The notes under the pieces were generated by a model, which did not search any database, had not been told where the DNA came from, and was given only the letters and a program-made list of their open reading frames with translations. A DNA stretch of 64,000 nucleotides, taken from contig JAETXT010000010.1 in NCBI GenBank assembly GCA_019188255.1, positions 2,542,001-2,606,000 of the forward strand. Reading direction: 5' to 3'. The first letter of the stretch is position 1, and each line of letters opens with the position of its first letter. The stretch comes from Verticillium longisporum (Eukaryota > Ascomycota > Sordariomycetes > Glomerellales > Plectosphaerellaceae). Shown piece after piece: positions 22,912 to 33,906 of the stretch. The translations under genes and the position numbers were made by a program.

Positions 22912-24411
22912 ATGGCGCACACGGCGGCGGCGCTGCCGAAGGAGGTCATACTCAACGGGCCGGACGGGGCGTACACATATACGCTGAGCCGCATTGACTT
23001 TCCGGTGCCGAAGCTCGAGGGCAAGCCGAAAGTCGGGCTCAAGAGGGGACGCGAGCCGGCCGGGCACGGCGGCCAGGGCACGGCGGGGAACAAGGGCACG
23101 GCGGGGAACAAGGGCACGGCGGGGAACAAGGGCAAGCAGCGGCAGCGAGAGGCGTCTGTTTCGTCGGATGACGAGCGGCAGGGTGTTTCGAAACGGCCGA
23201 GGCAGCAGCCCAAAGAGAGTGTAAAAGCTCGTCAGCCGGCCGAGGGCCATCTTGCGCGACAGCTGACCGAGGTGCAACAGCCAGCCAAGGGCAATCACCA
23301 CGTTCAACAGCCAGCCAAGGGCCCCGTGCGAAAGATGGTCCCCACGAGGACAGAGGCGCACCCGGGGCCGACCAAGACGCAGCTGCTACCGGCAAAGCCG
23401 CTCGCACGTCCGAGCCAGCCCCGAAGACACGATTCCGAGAGGCCGCCGCCGTCCGCGCGGCCACCTTCGACGAGGCCACCACCCGGCAGGCCAGGATCAG
23501 CAGGCCCGTCAGCAGGCCCGTCGGCAGCAGCGGCGCGGTCACCGTCCCTGAGCCAGCCGCCATACGACCGCTACAGCATCAGCTCGGACGCGTCGACGCC
23601 GAGCCGCGACCTGCCGCCGCCGAAGGACGAAATCCTCCGGGTCAAGGGGCAGATCTACCGCAGGCCGCAGGACTTTTGCAACAACCAGAAGATTGCGTGC
23701 CTCGACATGTTCCACGAGGCGTCGCGCGCGTGCCGGCGGGCGACGCCGAGCCAGGCGCAGGAGCGGGCGTTTCTGCACGGCATCTTCGAGAACGGCTGGT
23801 GCAGCGAGCTGGGGCCGCCGGCGGCGCCGAAGCTGGCGCGGCGGCAGGTGGCGCGGACGCGGCGCGAGATTGGCATCATCAAGGAGGACGTGCTGCCGAC
23901 GCAGAAGGTATTTCCCTCTCATCCTCTATCCCCTTCTGTCCATCCCTTCGAGTCCTTCTGTCCATCCCTTCGAGTCCTTCTGTCCATCCCCTTCAGTCCA
24001 TCCCTTCGAGTCCTTCGAGTTCTCCGAGTCCTTCAGTATTGACCCCCCCAGGGCAAGGCGCAGAGCGACGTGCGGCGCAAGGGCGCGTCCGTGTTCGCGC
24101 GGATCCGGGTCAGCGACGACGGGCGGCTGGCGTGGGGCTACAGCGACGCCAACAACCGGCCGCTGCGGTGCCGGTACGTGGCGTGGGGCACGGAGGAGGA
24201 GGGGGCGCGGGCGTACGAGGAGGCCATCGCGGCGTGGGACCGGGCCGAGGTCGAGCGCGTCACGGGCTTCAACATGGAGCTCGCCGTGTACCTGGCGCGG
24301 CTGTGGACGGCGCACTGGACGCGGTGCGGGTATCCGACGCGGGTGCCGGTGCGGCATGGGGGCGAGGGCTTTGCGGCGTTGGTGAGCATGGCTGAGCTGG
24401 TGCGGCGGTGA
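22912..24411 (+). CDS. Orphan protein with repeat-rich N-terminus and conserved-looking C-terminus
   Basis: The model joins 22912-23907 and 24052-24411 (144-bp intron, phase 0), 451 residues; ATG 22912 has context AGCCATGG. Residues about 45-75 hold four copies of GTAGNK from a 17-18-bp DNA repeat. Residues 100-230 are Lys/Arg/Pro/Ser-rich and carry a second short repeat (QQPAKG). From about residue 240 the sequence becomes globular (VKGQIYRRPQDFCNNQK, ERAFLHGIFENGWC, ARIRVSDDGRLAWGYSD, GFNMELAVYLARLW), with Trp and Cys that suggest a folded domain. I do not recognise a family. The basic N-terminus would suit a nuclear or nucleic-acid-associated protein. The intron contains a CTTCGAGTCCTTCTGTCCATCC minisatellite. 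Confidence 0.6.
23935..24036 (+). repeat. Intronic CCCTTCGAGTCCTTCTGTCCAT minisatellite
   Basis: Four to five imperfect copies lie inside the intron of the orphan gene. They contribute a pyrimidine-rich tract before the acceptor. Confidence 0.8.
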
Positions 24412-24426
24412 GCTGCGACGTGCTTG

Positions 24427-24590
24427 TCTGGGATGGTCTGGGATGGTCTGGGATGGTCTGGGATGGTCTAGGATGGTCCTGGGATGATAAGAGGCGAGGC
24501 GATGATGAGAGAGCGAGGCTGGGATGATGATAGAGCGAGGCTGGGATGATGATAGAGCGAGGCTGGGATGATGATAGAGCAAGGCTGAGG
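24427..24590. repeat. Two adjacent minisatellites (10-mer and 22-mer)
   Basis: GGGATGGTCT repeats about five times at 24427-24478. A unit GAGGCTGGGATGATGATAGAGC then repeats about four times to 24590. Both lie just 3' of the orphan gene. Confidence 0.9.
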
Positions 24591-25291
24591 GTGAAGAGTT
24601 GGGTGGTGTTTAGGGCAGCGAATTCACGACGGATACCTACCAGGTACCTTGTATCCAAGTACAGTAAGGTACCTAGGTCTCATGCTGTCTGGAAGACCCC
24701 TGTCACGCCGAGATCCATTGGCTGTCGTCGCTCGCCACGGCTGGATCAGGTAGAAGCAAGCCGCCCTAGGCCGCAATAGGCGAGAGTAAACAAGCCCCCC
24801 TGCCCTCACTGAAGGCCTGGCCTGTATTGCACGCTGCTGGGATGCCCTGGAGGCCTGAGCTGGAATGCCCTGAAGGCCTGAGCCTGGGGGCACTAGCTGC
24901 TGGAGATCCCCTAAGGCTGCTGTCCCCAAGCGTGACCCCATCCGCCCACAGCTGCTGATGCCCTGAGACAGCGCCCCTTGCTCCTTCCCACGGCGTGTCG
25001 GCGCGTTGGATCGAGTATTTGTTTACTTCAACTGCATCTCTTCTTGCCTTTTCTTTATTCTTCATCTCGACTCTCGCCTCCTCCCTCACATCCTCAGCAT
25101 TAACTCAGGCCTCGACTCTTCAGCATTGACCCAGGCCTCGACTCTTCAGCATTGACTCAGGCCTCGACTCTTCAGCATCGCCTCCAGGCCATCGATGTGG
25201 ATGCAACCTCAACTTGCTTCTCCTCGCCACCCGTTGCTGCCTACCACTCAACGCCTGCCCTCGGCGTCATCATCGCCGTCAAGCCGCCACC
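24591..25291. other. Intergenic and leader of coiled-coil gene
   Basis: No gene is seen. There are GGTACC-type words at 24635-24680. A 26-bp unit (ACTCAGGCCTCGACTCTTCAGCATTG) repeats three to four times at 25100-25180, just upstream of ATG 25292 and probably in the 5' UTR. Confidence 0.65.
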
Positions 25292-27451
25292 ATGGACAGC
25301 GACCTTCCCATTGCCCTGCGACGCACACGTCGAAGCACTGCTGGGCCTCGAGCGGTCAATGGCCCGTCTGAAAGGTCCTCGACCGCCAAATCTCCGCACA
25401 AAGCCAAGCGTCGTGTCCGCTTCTCTGATCCAGGCCCCATTCTCACCCACGCCTCGGCATCTTCCTCCTCCTCCTCCTCCACAGGCCTCACGCCCATGAT
25501 CCGCCGCACATCTCTCGCGCGAGGCGTCACGCCAGCGAAGCGGCGTCGCTCGACGCCCGCCCGCACCACTGCATCCGGCAGCGGCCTCGGCCCTGCCGCC
25601 TCATCCCCCCTGGCCTGCGAGGTCCACTTCGAGCCCCTGCGTCAAGTCCTCGACGGCCGCGTTCAGCGCCGCCTGCGCCGCAACGGGCTCAGCGAGGAGA
25701 TGAATGCTATCCACGACGAGAAGAAGGCCGTCGCCCGCGCCGCCGACGCCGAGATTGCCCGTCTGCGTGCCGAGCTGCGTGAGAAGGACGCCGAGATCTA
25801 CCAGCTCCAAAACGCTACCATCGTCCTCGACACGGACAGGATATGGGCCCTCGAGAAGGAGCTCGACGACCTCAAGGACCAGCTCGACAACAAGACGGTC
25901 GAGAACAGCCGCACCTATGCCTGGACGCTCGCTGCCAAGGACCCTTTTGCTGATGACTGCATGGACTCGCTGACCGACGACGACGACCGCTTTGGCGACG
26001 TGACCATGGCCGAACTCGCCTGCAGCACGCCGACCCGCGCGAGGACCTCGTTCCCGACGCCCCCCCTGACGAGCCCTGCCCTGCCGAAGACGCCCTCGGC
26101 CTGGCGTGCCGGTGTCGTCCAACCGCCGACGCCTGACTCCCGTGACACGGGCGTTCAGGTGTCTCTGCTCGACCCGGCGAAGCAGTACCTCGAGGACCAA
26201 GTTGACTCGATGAGACGGGAGATGTTGAAGCTCACAGCCACACTCGAATCCTACACGGCGCTGACGTCGCGCCTCACATGCCGCCTCTCTGCCTTTTCAC
26301 CACCCGAGTCGCCAGCGACGCCCGCAGACCAGTCCACGCACCATGAACCCCCGGCCACACCCACAGACCACCCCCTCGAGGCCCAGCTCGCCCACCTCCT
26401 GCGCACAACAGCCGACCGCTCTGCCGCCCTCATCACCCTGACATCCTCCATCTCGAGTCTCGGCTTCCCTGGCTCTGACGCGGCCGAGATTGTGGCCTCC
26501 CTGTCCTCCGCCTTCCGCACCGCCCGCCTCGAGCTCGAGTACCTGACGCCCGGCGAGATCGCACTGCCGCTCTCGGCCCACGGCGCCGAGGTCCTCGACC
26601 TCCTGCTGACGCGCCTCCGCGCCCTCGCCACCAAGGCCCGCGAGGCAGACGACCTCGTCGACGAGTACCACGAGCAGGAGCTCTCCCTGCGCAAGCAGCT
26701 CGCTGCCCGTGTCGAGGCCATGGACCAGCTCGCCGCCGAGCTCGCCGCCGCCCAGACCGCCCTCGCCGATGCCGACGACCTGCGCGTCGGCAACGAGCGC
26801 CTGCGCGGCGCCGCCGAGGGGTACCGACGTGACATGGCCGAGCTCGAGACCCTCGTCGAGCGCGTCGACGGCGAGAGGGCCGAGGCCGTCGAGGCGAAAA
26901 CAGCCCAGGAGGAGGCCGTTTCGGCGCTCGAGGCGAGGCTCGCGGCCGCCGTCGACGAGATGGAGGCGCTGTCTGACCGCGTCGAGGCCGTCACGGCAGC
27001 CAAGGCCCGCGAGGTCGCAGCCCTGAATCGGCAGGCCGGCAAGGCGCTCGCCGTGCGTGACGCGCGCGTCGCCGAGCTGCGCGAAGAGGTGGAGCGGGTC
27101 AACGGCGCGCTGCGAGGTGCGTACGAGACGGTCAAGGATCTCCGCGTCGACAAGGCTGGCGTCGAGAGAGACCTCGCGAGAGAGAAGGAGAGGGCCGAGG
27201 GCGTGATTGACGCTATGCGTGCCGAGCTCGAGAGGGTCGTCAGCGCGAGCCGCGAGATGCTGTCGCAGCAGCCGGCGGAGGGCGGCGATGGGGAGGCGCA
27301 GGGCGTGCTGTCGTCGCCGCTGAAGGGCGGCGTTGACGGTCGCCGTGGGAGCCTGCTGTCTGGCGACCTCGCGAGGAGGGCCTCGGGGAGGAAGAGGAGA
27401 CGCCATGACAGCGGTATGGGGCTGTTGGATGAGGACGAGGTGGACATTTGA
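25292..27451 (+). CDS. Long coiled-coil protein with PP1-docking motif
   Basis: A single exon encodes 719 residues; ATG 25292 has an ideal context (GCCACCATGG). The basic N-terminus contains RVRFSD (residues 41-46), a textbook RVxF docking motif for protein phosphatase 1. Helical segments at about 130-230 and 430-690 are rich in Glu/Leu/Ala/Arg heptads (coiled coil). They are separated by a Pro/Thr-rich middle with several TP/SP sites (for example TPTRARTSFPTPPLTSP). The C-terminus has a basic GRKRRRH nuclear-localisation-like patch. The plan fits a structural or scaffold protein of nucleus, spindle pole or kinetochore regulated by Cdk and PP1, but this is inference. I do not recognise the family. 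Confidence 0.72.
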   Translation: MDSDLPIALRRTRRSTAGPRAVNGPSERSSTAKSPHKAKRRVRFSDPGPILTHASASSSSSSSTGLTPMIRRTSLARGVTPAKRRRSTPARTTASGSGLGPAASSPLACEVHFEPLRQVLDGRVQRRLRRNGLSEEMNAIHDEKKAVARAADAEIARLRAELREKDAEIYQLQNATIVLDTDRIWALEKELDDLKDQLDNKTVENSRTYAWTLAAKDPFADDCMDSLTDDDDRFGDVTMAELACSTPTRARTSFPTPPLTSPALPKTPSAWRAGVVQPPTPDSRDTGVQVSLLDPAKQYLEDQVDSMRREMLKLTATLESYTALTSRLTCRLSAFSPPESPATPADQSTHHEPPATPTDHPLEAQLAHLLRTTADRSAALITLTSSISSLGFPGSDAAEIVASLSSAFRTARLELEYLTPGEIALPLSAHGAEVLDLLLTRLRALATKAREADDLVDEYHEQELSLRKQLAARVEAMDQLAAELAAAQTALADADDLRVGNERLRGAAEGYRRDMAELETLVERVDGERAEAVEAKTAQEEAVSALEARLAAAVDEMEALSDRVEAVTAAKAREVAALNRQAGKALAVRDARVAELREEVERVNGALRGAYETVKDLRVDKAGVERDLAREKERAEGVIDAMRAELERVVSASREMLSQQPAEGGDGEAQGVLSSPLKGGVDGRRGSLLSGDLARRASGRKRRRHDSGMGLLDEDEVDI

Positions 27452-27652
27452 GGTGGTTCATGTATCGATATGCCGTCGGTAGACGCACGTTCTTTGGATC
27501 TTTCCTTTGTTGCTGTATCTTGGTCTGCATACTAGGAGTTGGATCTAGACGTCATAACGTTGAATTAGTGTCTAAGCTGCCTTTGATGCACTGCATGCAT
27601 GTGTGATGTTGGAGCAACAATCTGCTGAAGATGGCTTCAACTGAAATGCGTG

Positions 27653-27703
27653 CCATCTTTGTATGCCATCTTTGTATGCCATCTTTGTATGCCATCTTCG
27701 TAT
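27653..27703. repeat. CATCTTTGTATGC tandem repeat
   Basis: Four near-perfect 13-bp copies lie between convergent genes. Confidence 0.85.
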
Positions 27704-27812
27704 AATGCAAAGCTCATTTGATTCAGTGAGGGGAGACATCTTCAAGCAACCCATCGCTGCGCCTCGAACTCGCAGCAGAACCACCCAACTCCCCATCATC
27801 GTCAGCACACCC

Positions 27813-28574
27813 CTAACCATCCTTCGTCAGCCAGAGACAAACAACCGGCTTCCCCCCGGGCTGCCCATTCCTCGTCTCGTCCCAGCCAATCTCCTTGATC
27901 GACTTCTTCATCATGTCCTTCTCGTCGCCGCCAAAGCTGAGCCCCTTGTACCAGCGACCGTTGCCGGCCTGGGCAATCTCGTAGCAGCGGTTCTTCTTGG
28001 GCGTCGGCCCCGAGGCGCCGAAGCCCTTGAGGATCTCGGCGAGCGTCGTCGTCACGGGCACGTGGCTCGCGTGGAACTCGATGCCCGTGCTCGGCGGCAG
28101 CTGCCACGGCGGCGTCGGCGTCTTGAAGACGTGGATCTTGGTGTGCGCTGCGCTGAAGAAGTAGTTGTAGCCCGGCTCGCAGCCGACGCCGCCGGACGTG
28201 TTGGCCAGGTTGGCGGCTGGCATCGAGGGCGCGAGGGTCGGGAGGCCGGTTGCGTCGCGGCCGTAGGTGTTGTTGGCGCCGTTGGGCTGGTAGTAGGGGT
28301 ACTGGGCGTGGGGGGATGGGTACGGGTACGGGTACGCGTATGGGTAGGAGGGCGGGTGGCCTGGTGGTTTTTGTGAGCGTGCAATCAATCAGCGGAAGGG
28401 GAGGGCGAGGGACGTACTGTAGCCTCCGTAGCCGCCGTACGGGGTGTGGCCGAGGCCGTAGCTGCCCATGCCGTGGTGCGGGATGTAGGGCTGTCCGGGG
28501 GCGTACATCTGGCCGCCGAGGGGCGCGTCCGGGGGTGAGCCGCCTTGGGCGTCGAGACCAAAGCGGGGGTTCAT
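27813..28574 (-). CDS. Tyr/Pro/Gly-rich protein with small conserved-looking C-terminal domain
   Basis: The model joins 28574-28418 and 28360-27813 (57-bp intron), 234 residues. The first 90 residues are low-complexity (PHHGMGSYGLGHTPYGGYGG, PYAYPYPYP), prion-like or RNP-like in composition. Residues from about 110 to the end form a compact sequence (TKIHVFKTPTPPWQLPPS, TLAEILKGFGASGPTPKKNRCYEI, WYKGLSFGGDEKDMMKKSIKEIGWD) that reads like a folded domain. I cannot name its family. The ATG lies only 26 bp after the stop codon of the next gene upstream on the same strand, so the two could be one transcript or one mis-split gene. Confidence 0.65.
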
Positions 28575-28599
28575 CTTGGTGGTGTTTGAATGTTGGATG

Positions 28600-29320
28600 T
28601 CAGTTGGGATGTGGGCGCCAGGTATTGACCCAGCGGCGTGTTTCCGAGTTGTAATGCGTGAACCAAGACCCGCTAGCCTGAGGAGGTGCCGGTGGATAAG
28701 GCGAGTACGAAGATCTGGCAGGGCGAAGAACCAGAGGCTGGTGTGTAAAAGGATTCGAAGTACCGGCACTGGGAGGTCTGGGAACAAAGCGGTGTCTTTG
28801 ATTGCTACGTGCTGCTGGCACGAAATTGGTGTTGTTGTTGTTCTGCGGGTGTAAAGTGGTGTCTGCGTAAAGGTTAGCAGACAAGAAGTAAAAGACAAAC
28901 CAACATTCTTATATGGAAGACGGGAGACACGATAATTCACAATCATCGACCCAGTCTGTGATTCGAAAGTCGCCGCCTCGTACCGGCACAGTCAACGTGA
29001 ATCAGTCGCAGCACTTGACTCACTTGGGTGCAAAAGATGTTCAGGGGGCTGCTGGCCCTCGTCAAACTCACCAGTCTCAGGACTGTACCCTCGCGGGTCG
29101 TTGTGGATCGCAAAAATCTCCGTGCTCCAGACCTTGTGGTTGTCTTTGTCGTAGAACGTGCCTACGATGAGCCACGCCCAGAAGCGTGGGCGTGTTGAAA
29201 GATACAGATACTGGCCGATGATGAGCTTCGTAGCTGGGTACGGGAGAGATGAACCCCGAGAGCCAGGTCTCTGGTGGGAATCCAGTTTGTCCGGAGAGTG
29301 CCTCGTGACACCACTTGTTC
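28600..29320 (-). CDS. Asn/Pro-rich protein, 5' end unresolved
   Basis: Exon 28862-28600 reads NNNNTN, many Pro/Ser/Tyr residues, then SGSWFTHYNSETRRWVNTW and a stop. A preceding exon ending at 29072 splices to it in frame (donor GTGAGT, acceptor CGCAG). It encodes LIIGQYLYLSTRPRFWAWLIVGTFYDKDNHK followed by a WSTEIFAIHNDPRGYSPET segment. This exon has no ATG, so the protein starts further upstream; the AG acceptor at 29321-29322 is one possible 5' limit. If the intron is retained, the frame ends after about 25 more polar residues. The shared composition and 26-bp gap to the 27813-28574 gene mean a single longer gene is possible. Confidence 0.4.
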
Positions 29321-30167
29321 CTGTTGATATTGCCTGACTTGAGTCAAATTCTTGAAGTGAGAAAGTCGTACGAATGGATGATCATGGATGTCACTGCGGC
29401 GTTGTTCGTGTTGGAAACCAGGTATTCTAGTGTGGTGTGTCCGTGTAGGGGCGCATTTAATACCAGAGCAATACCCTGCAGGCTTCGTGATTCACGATAC
29501 TAACAGCGCCTAGTCATCCCACGAGAGCGTGAATCGGAGGTGTCTGTCTTTGGTTGGAGTCGACGGTACGAAACTGCCGTCGACCCTGTAGGCGACAGCT
29601 CTGACGGCCGAGGTTTGGCAACTTTCCGCCATATCCTCCGATGGTGAGCTTGGAACACCTGAATTATATGCCTCCCCTCACCAGAACGGCATGGTGATAT
29701 GGCATGGGACCCAACGAGCAGTAACCGTAGGAGCAGCCATGGCCACACTTGGCACTCAGCGTTGCCCACCGCGTGTCCTGGCAAGACCTTGTCAGAACCA
29801 TCAGAGCATTCTCTGTTTGTCATTGTAAGTCGAGGCGTCGGACACGGCTGCAGCGGAAGAAGGTGGACGCTTCATTTATGTCAAGTGGCCACATGTGTAG
29901 GCCTGAGCTGAGAGGCATTGATATGGGGATCTTATTGCAAGCGGGTCGGCGACTCATTCTGTTGTGACAATCGCAAAGTAGTCCTCTACTTTGGCTCTGT
30001 GCTTCTCACGCCAACGACATGGCACGTGTGGAAGCATACGTCGCCAGATCGGGGAGCCCAACGATCTCTCATGCACAAAAGGCTGCATGTCCCGCATCAC
30101 TTGAGAATCGGAGGTGCTTCTCCGTATAGAGCTTCGCAGCTCAGTCGCCGAGATCGAGGCTCGGCCC
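29321..30167. other. Intergenic
   Basis: No gene is recognised. It may include an unseen 5' exon of the minus-strand gene to the left. Confidence 0.45.
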
Positions 30168-30982
30168 TCAGCCGTCATCGGGATCCTCCACAATCCTCAC
30201 AGCGCCGCCCTTCTTCTGGCCCTCCGTTTCACGGCGGACGACCTTTCTACGCTCAATCTCCGTCACGAGGCCTTTCAGGTACACCTCGGCCTGCACAGTA
30301 GCGCTGTAGGAGAGAGCCGTCCAGCTCCACTTGTTCCTCCTCTCGGCATCAGCGCCGGCAGCGAGGAGTGTCCTGAGGACCAGCAGATTACCGTTGCCGC
30401 TCGCAAAATGCAGAGCAGTGTTGCCGTCGAGATCAGCGGTCTGCACGGCCTCTTCCGGGCCGTTGGGCGCATACGTCAGCAGAATCTGCAGCACGGTATC
30501 GTGGCCGCCGCGGCTGGCTTCCATGATGGCATCTCGCCTGTGCGCATCCCGTCTGTGTATGACTTTGGGGTACCGCACACAGAGGAGGTGGACGACCTCG
30601 GTGCGGCCGGCGCCGGCTGCGAGCATGAGAGCCGTCTGGTGTTTCTCGTTCAGCGCAGGGTCGGGGTCTTCGTGACCGAGGTCGATGAGGACGCGGCAGA
30701 CTTCGACATGGCCGAGGAAAGCGGCGAGGTGGAGGTTCGAGTTGGAGAGGCCTTCAGGGGAGGCATCGGGGCTGTGGAGGGCTTGGGGGTTCGAGTTGAG
30801 GATTCGCTTGACGAGCGATGCGTCGTTGGCGATGATCGCCCTGCGAACACGGGTCGTTGCTTCGATCCTAGGCGGCGCGAGTCAGCTGTGGTCAAAAGGG
30901 TCGCGTGGGTCGATTGTGAGGGTGAATACGGACATCTTGGGGTCGAATGGGGGTGGCTGCCTGCAGTCGTGAGGGGTCGCAT
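30168..30982 (-). CDS. Small ankyrin-repeat protein
   Basis: The model joins 30982-30930 and 30867-30168 (62-bp intron with a CTGAC branch site), 250 residues. About five ankyrin units are visible, including SNLHLAAFLGHVEVCRVLIDLG, TALMLAAGAGRTEVVHLLC, DAIMEASRGGHDTVLQILL and NTALHFASGNGNLLVLRTLLAAGA, followed by a charged tail with ERRKVVRRE. The first exon starts at the only in-frame ATG upstream of the stop-containing intron. Proteins of this size and layout (IkB-like) act as protein-protein adaptors. No other domain is present and no partner can be inferred. Confidence 0.75.
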
Positions 30983-31746
30983 TGCGAGCAGAAGCCGCCT
31001 GCAGCTTGACAGATCAAAGTGCAATGGAACTGAATCGCAATGACAGGCCTTCCGCCTGGTATCGAGTCGTGCGGAATGCCTGCGTCTAGGGACAAGCTTC
31101 CAGCTGGTGGACTTGGATGACGGAAGGTCGTCCAGCAGCTGCGTCCTGATCACGAGCTTGGCCTGTGCTGGTGGGGGGCTTTCCACTCTGGAAGCCTGTG
31201 GATTAGGCGGGGGAGTGGCCCAAGCTCCCATGTGATCGCCCAAAGGCGCCTCAACCACGTTGAACTGTGATCCTGCAATTGTATAGCCAGGAAACCAAGG
31301 CAAGGTTACGTGTCTTGTCTCATGGCAGGTTGTATTGTTTGAGGGATCAATTGCCCGGCTGATGGTGTTGTGGATGTACTGGAATCCCCGCTGCTGTCGG
31401 CTTGTTTGTGTCAGCAACGTCATGTTCTCGTGACAGCGTCAGATTAGCTGTATCGTCCATTCAGGTACATGAACACTGAAAAATGCACCAGTTAATGTAG
31501 TCTACCTAGATTGGCTATCCAAGCTGTCTTGCCAATCAACGGACTTACGCTGGTAGTTCTACAATTACCTGGCTCCCATGAAACAGAGTACTCTTAATCG
31601 AATAGATATGCAATTAAACGCTGAGGCAGGGTCACTGCGCGGGGGCGGATCGATTCCGCACCAGTGCCGAAGACTCGAGCCAACTTCCTCTCGTCGGAAC
31701 AGCCCACCTTCATCCCCATCAATTCAACCGACAATCGAATTCAACA
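30983..31746. other. Divergent intergenic region
   Basis: This lies between the ankyrin gene (-) and the dioxygenase gene (+). No further coding sequence is supported. Confidence 0.55.
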
Positions 31747-33272
31747 ATGGCAAAGTCCAAGTCTCGAAAGCGAAAGCAGACGGCCCAGGCCGACCTGCCG
31801 AACAAGAATTTCAAGACCATCAGCACCATCACGCCCCCTCCCGACGGCGCGACACAGGAGCCTAAGAGTCTCCAGACCGTTGTTTCGGAAGAGGAACTCG
31901 AAATCACCGTCGAAACGCTGACGGCGCTCGCCCAATATCCAAACCTGATCAAGTCAAAGTTCTGCAAGGATCTCCGAGTCGCCGCCTATGAATTTCGCCA
32001 AGCCTGTGCCACGGGTGTCAACAGCGCTGGTATGTTGGACAACGATGAAAAATGGCAGTCATACGGTGGCGAATATAATCACTAACGTCCTCTGCAGCAG
32101 CAGGAACGAGTCTGACGGCGCGGATAACGGCAGCACTTACGGATGGCAAATACATGGATGCGAGGATCATGTTGGCGGAAATGAGAATCAGGGGCGAGGA
32201 GCCCAAACTGGGTGCTTTGTGTCGCTGGGTCCGCGACCTCGACATGATCAGTGGTCTGTCGACATTGCCAGCAGGGCACGGAACGGAGGTTGAACGATCG
32301 GCGAGCGAACTCGAGATCCTCAGCGTTATGGACGGCGTCCTTCGCGTCACAGGGCCTGTTGACGCAAACATGGACGCTGCGACGCACCCAACCTCTCCGA
32401 TGATTCTCCAAAAGATTTGGGATCTTCGACCCTCGACGCCAAGCCTCAAAGTTCGAGCCTCAGTTCTCGATCAGTCCATATTCGACTCGGCACCACCAAA
32501 CCTTGCGAAAGACCTGCGGGTCATTGAAGAGACACCAGGGCCCATGCGAAAGCCCCCAAACCATCATCCGGCAATCCTCTACACAACCGCCCCGAACGCG
32601 ATTCCCCTGTCGCCAACACCTCATGCCATCACCTATCATGACCATCCTACCGTCCCAAACCTTCACCTCGCCACAAATCTTCTCTCTCCTGACGAATGTA
32701 AAGCCATCATTGCTGCTGGCGAAACCGTCAACTTCTTGCCTGACGCACCTCTGCGTGAGGACGGCGACATTAGTATCTTGGCCCACAACTTCTACTGGGT
32801 CATCGATACTGCGTTCCACGACACACTGTGGTCCCGAATCTCTCCCTATCTACCGTCGGCAGTGAATGGGCGTCTGGCCCGCGGATTGAACCGAAGATTC
32901 CGCGTCTACCGCTACGTCCCGGGCGCCGAATATCGCACACACATCGATGGGGCCTGGCCTCCGTCAGGCATCCTTGCTGATGACACGTACGTGTACGACG
33001 CATCGCCTCAGGAGAAGAAGCAGAGCTCGCTCTTCACCTTCCTCATCTACCTGAACGATGATTTCGAAGGTGGCGAGACGACGTTTTTCATGCCGGCGCA
33101 GCGAGAGGGCACGCTCAATGCTTATCCCGTCAAGCCAGTGATGGGCGGTGTGGCAATCTTCCCTCACGGCGAGACGCGGGGGGCGCTGCTTCACGAAGGG
33201 ACGGGCGTGAGGAATGGCGCCAAGTATGTGATACGGACAGACGTTGAGTATGATGTCGAGTCTTCGGCTTAG
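31747..33272 (+). CDS. Prolyl 4-hydroxylase-like 2-oxoglutarate/Fe(II) dioxygenase
   Basis: The model joins 31747-32029 and 32098-33272, 485 residues. The acceptor is TCTGCAGCAG, so a one-residue NAGNAG variant is possible. The N-terminal half is basic and without recognised domain. The C-terminal half is a P4Hc fold, with HxD in EYRTHIDGAW and a distal His in GALLHEG. A basic residue placed to hold 2-oxoglutarate lies in GAKYVIRTDVEY. GGETTFFMPA is the typical core strand. It should hydroxylate prolyl or another residue in a protein. No signal peptide is seen, so it acts in cytosol or nucleus rather than the secretory pathway. Confidence 0.85.
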
Positions 33273-33906
33273 GGTGTCGGAATACTTCCTGGGGAGTTCG
33301 AAATGAAAAGCGATTTTTTGTTCAAAAAGCTGACCACCTTCCTCGTGATTTTGTCCCGAACGGGATGCTTTCAAACAATCCCCTCGTCCTGAATCGCCTC
33401 TACTTCCTCGCTTTGATCTGTTGCGGACGCTTCGCCTACGGTGATGGATGCACCACGACCAGACAGTCTGACCCCAGTCCAAAAGTCACTCACTTGGGCC
33501 TCGTCGACGAGGCACGCGCAGCCTTATCCAACTCACTAATCCAGCACCATAACCGTCTGTCGAGTGACGAATTCCACTCCCACTGCTTTTTCTCTCCCAG
33601 CCTGCCCTGCTATGCATGCCAGCATCACGCCATGGTTGGGTCAATCTCTGCGTGCGCAAAGCTGGGGCTGAGCTGCATGGTCGTCAGCCGCTGTGCGCCA
33701 GGGGCATGTGGATTGATGCAAAGCTGCAGCAGACAGACCATAGGTTCAGCTGCAGTCTGGGAGCTGAAATTCCTGTGCAATCAGGGGCATCTACTTGATC
33801 CGACTCCAGCTTTGGCGACATTCCTACCAAGACCCCTCATGCTATTCACCACATCTTGTCGTGGACTTGGTCTCATCTCTGTGACCTGAGCAATATATCG
33901 CTCGTC
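33273..33906. other. Intergenic upstream of NACHT-ankyrin gene
   Basis: Nothing recognisable is coded here. It is the presumed promoter of the STAND gene. Confidence 0.55.

Noticed and set aside
24427..24590. CRISPR-like array
   Set aside because: The repeats are directly adjacent without unique spacers and the genome is fungal.
26251..27447. 398- and 369-residue minus-strand open frames
   Set aside because: They are mirror images of the GC-rich coiled-coil gene, made almost only of Ser/Arg/Ala or Leu/Gly/Ala.
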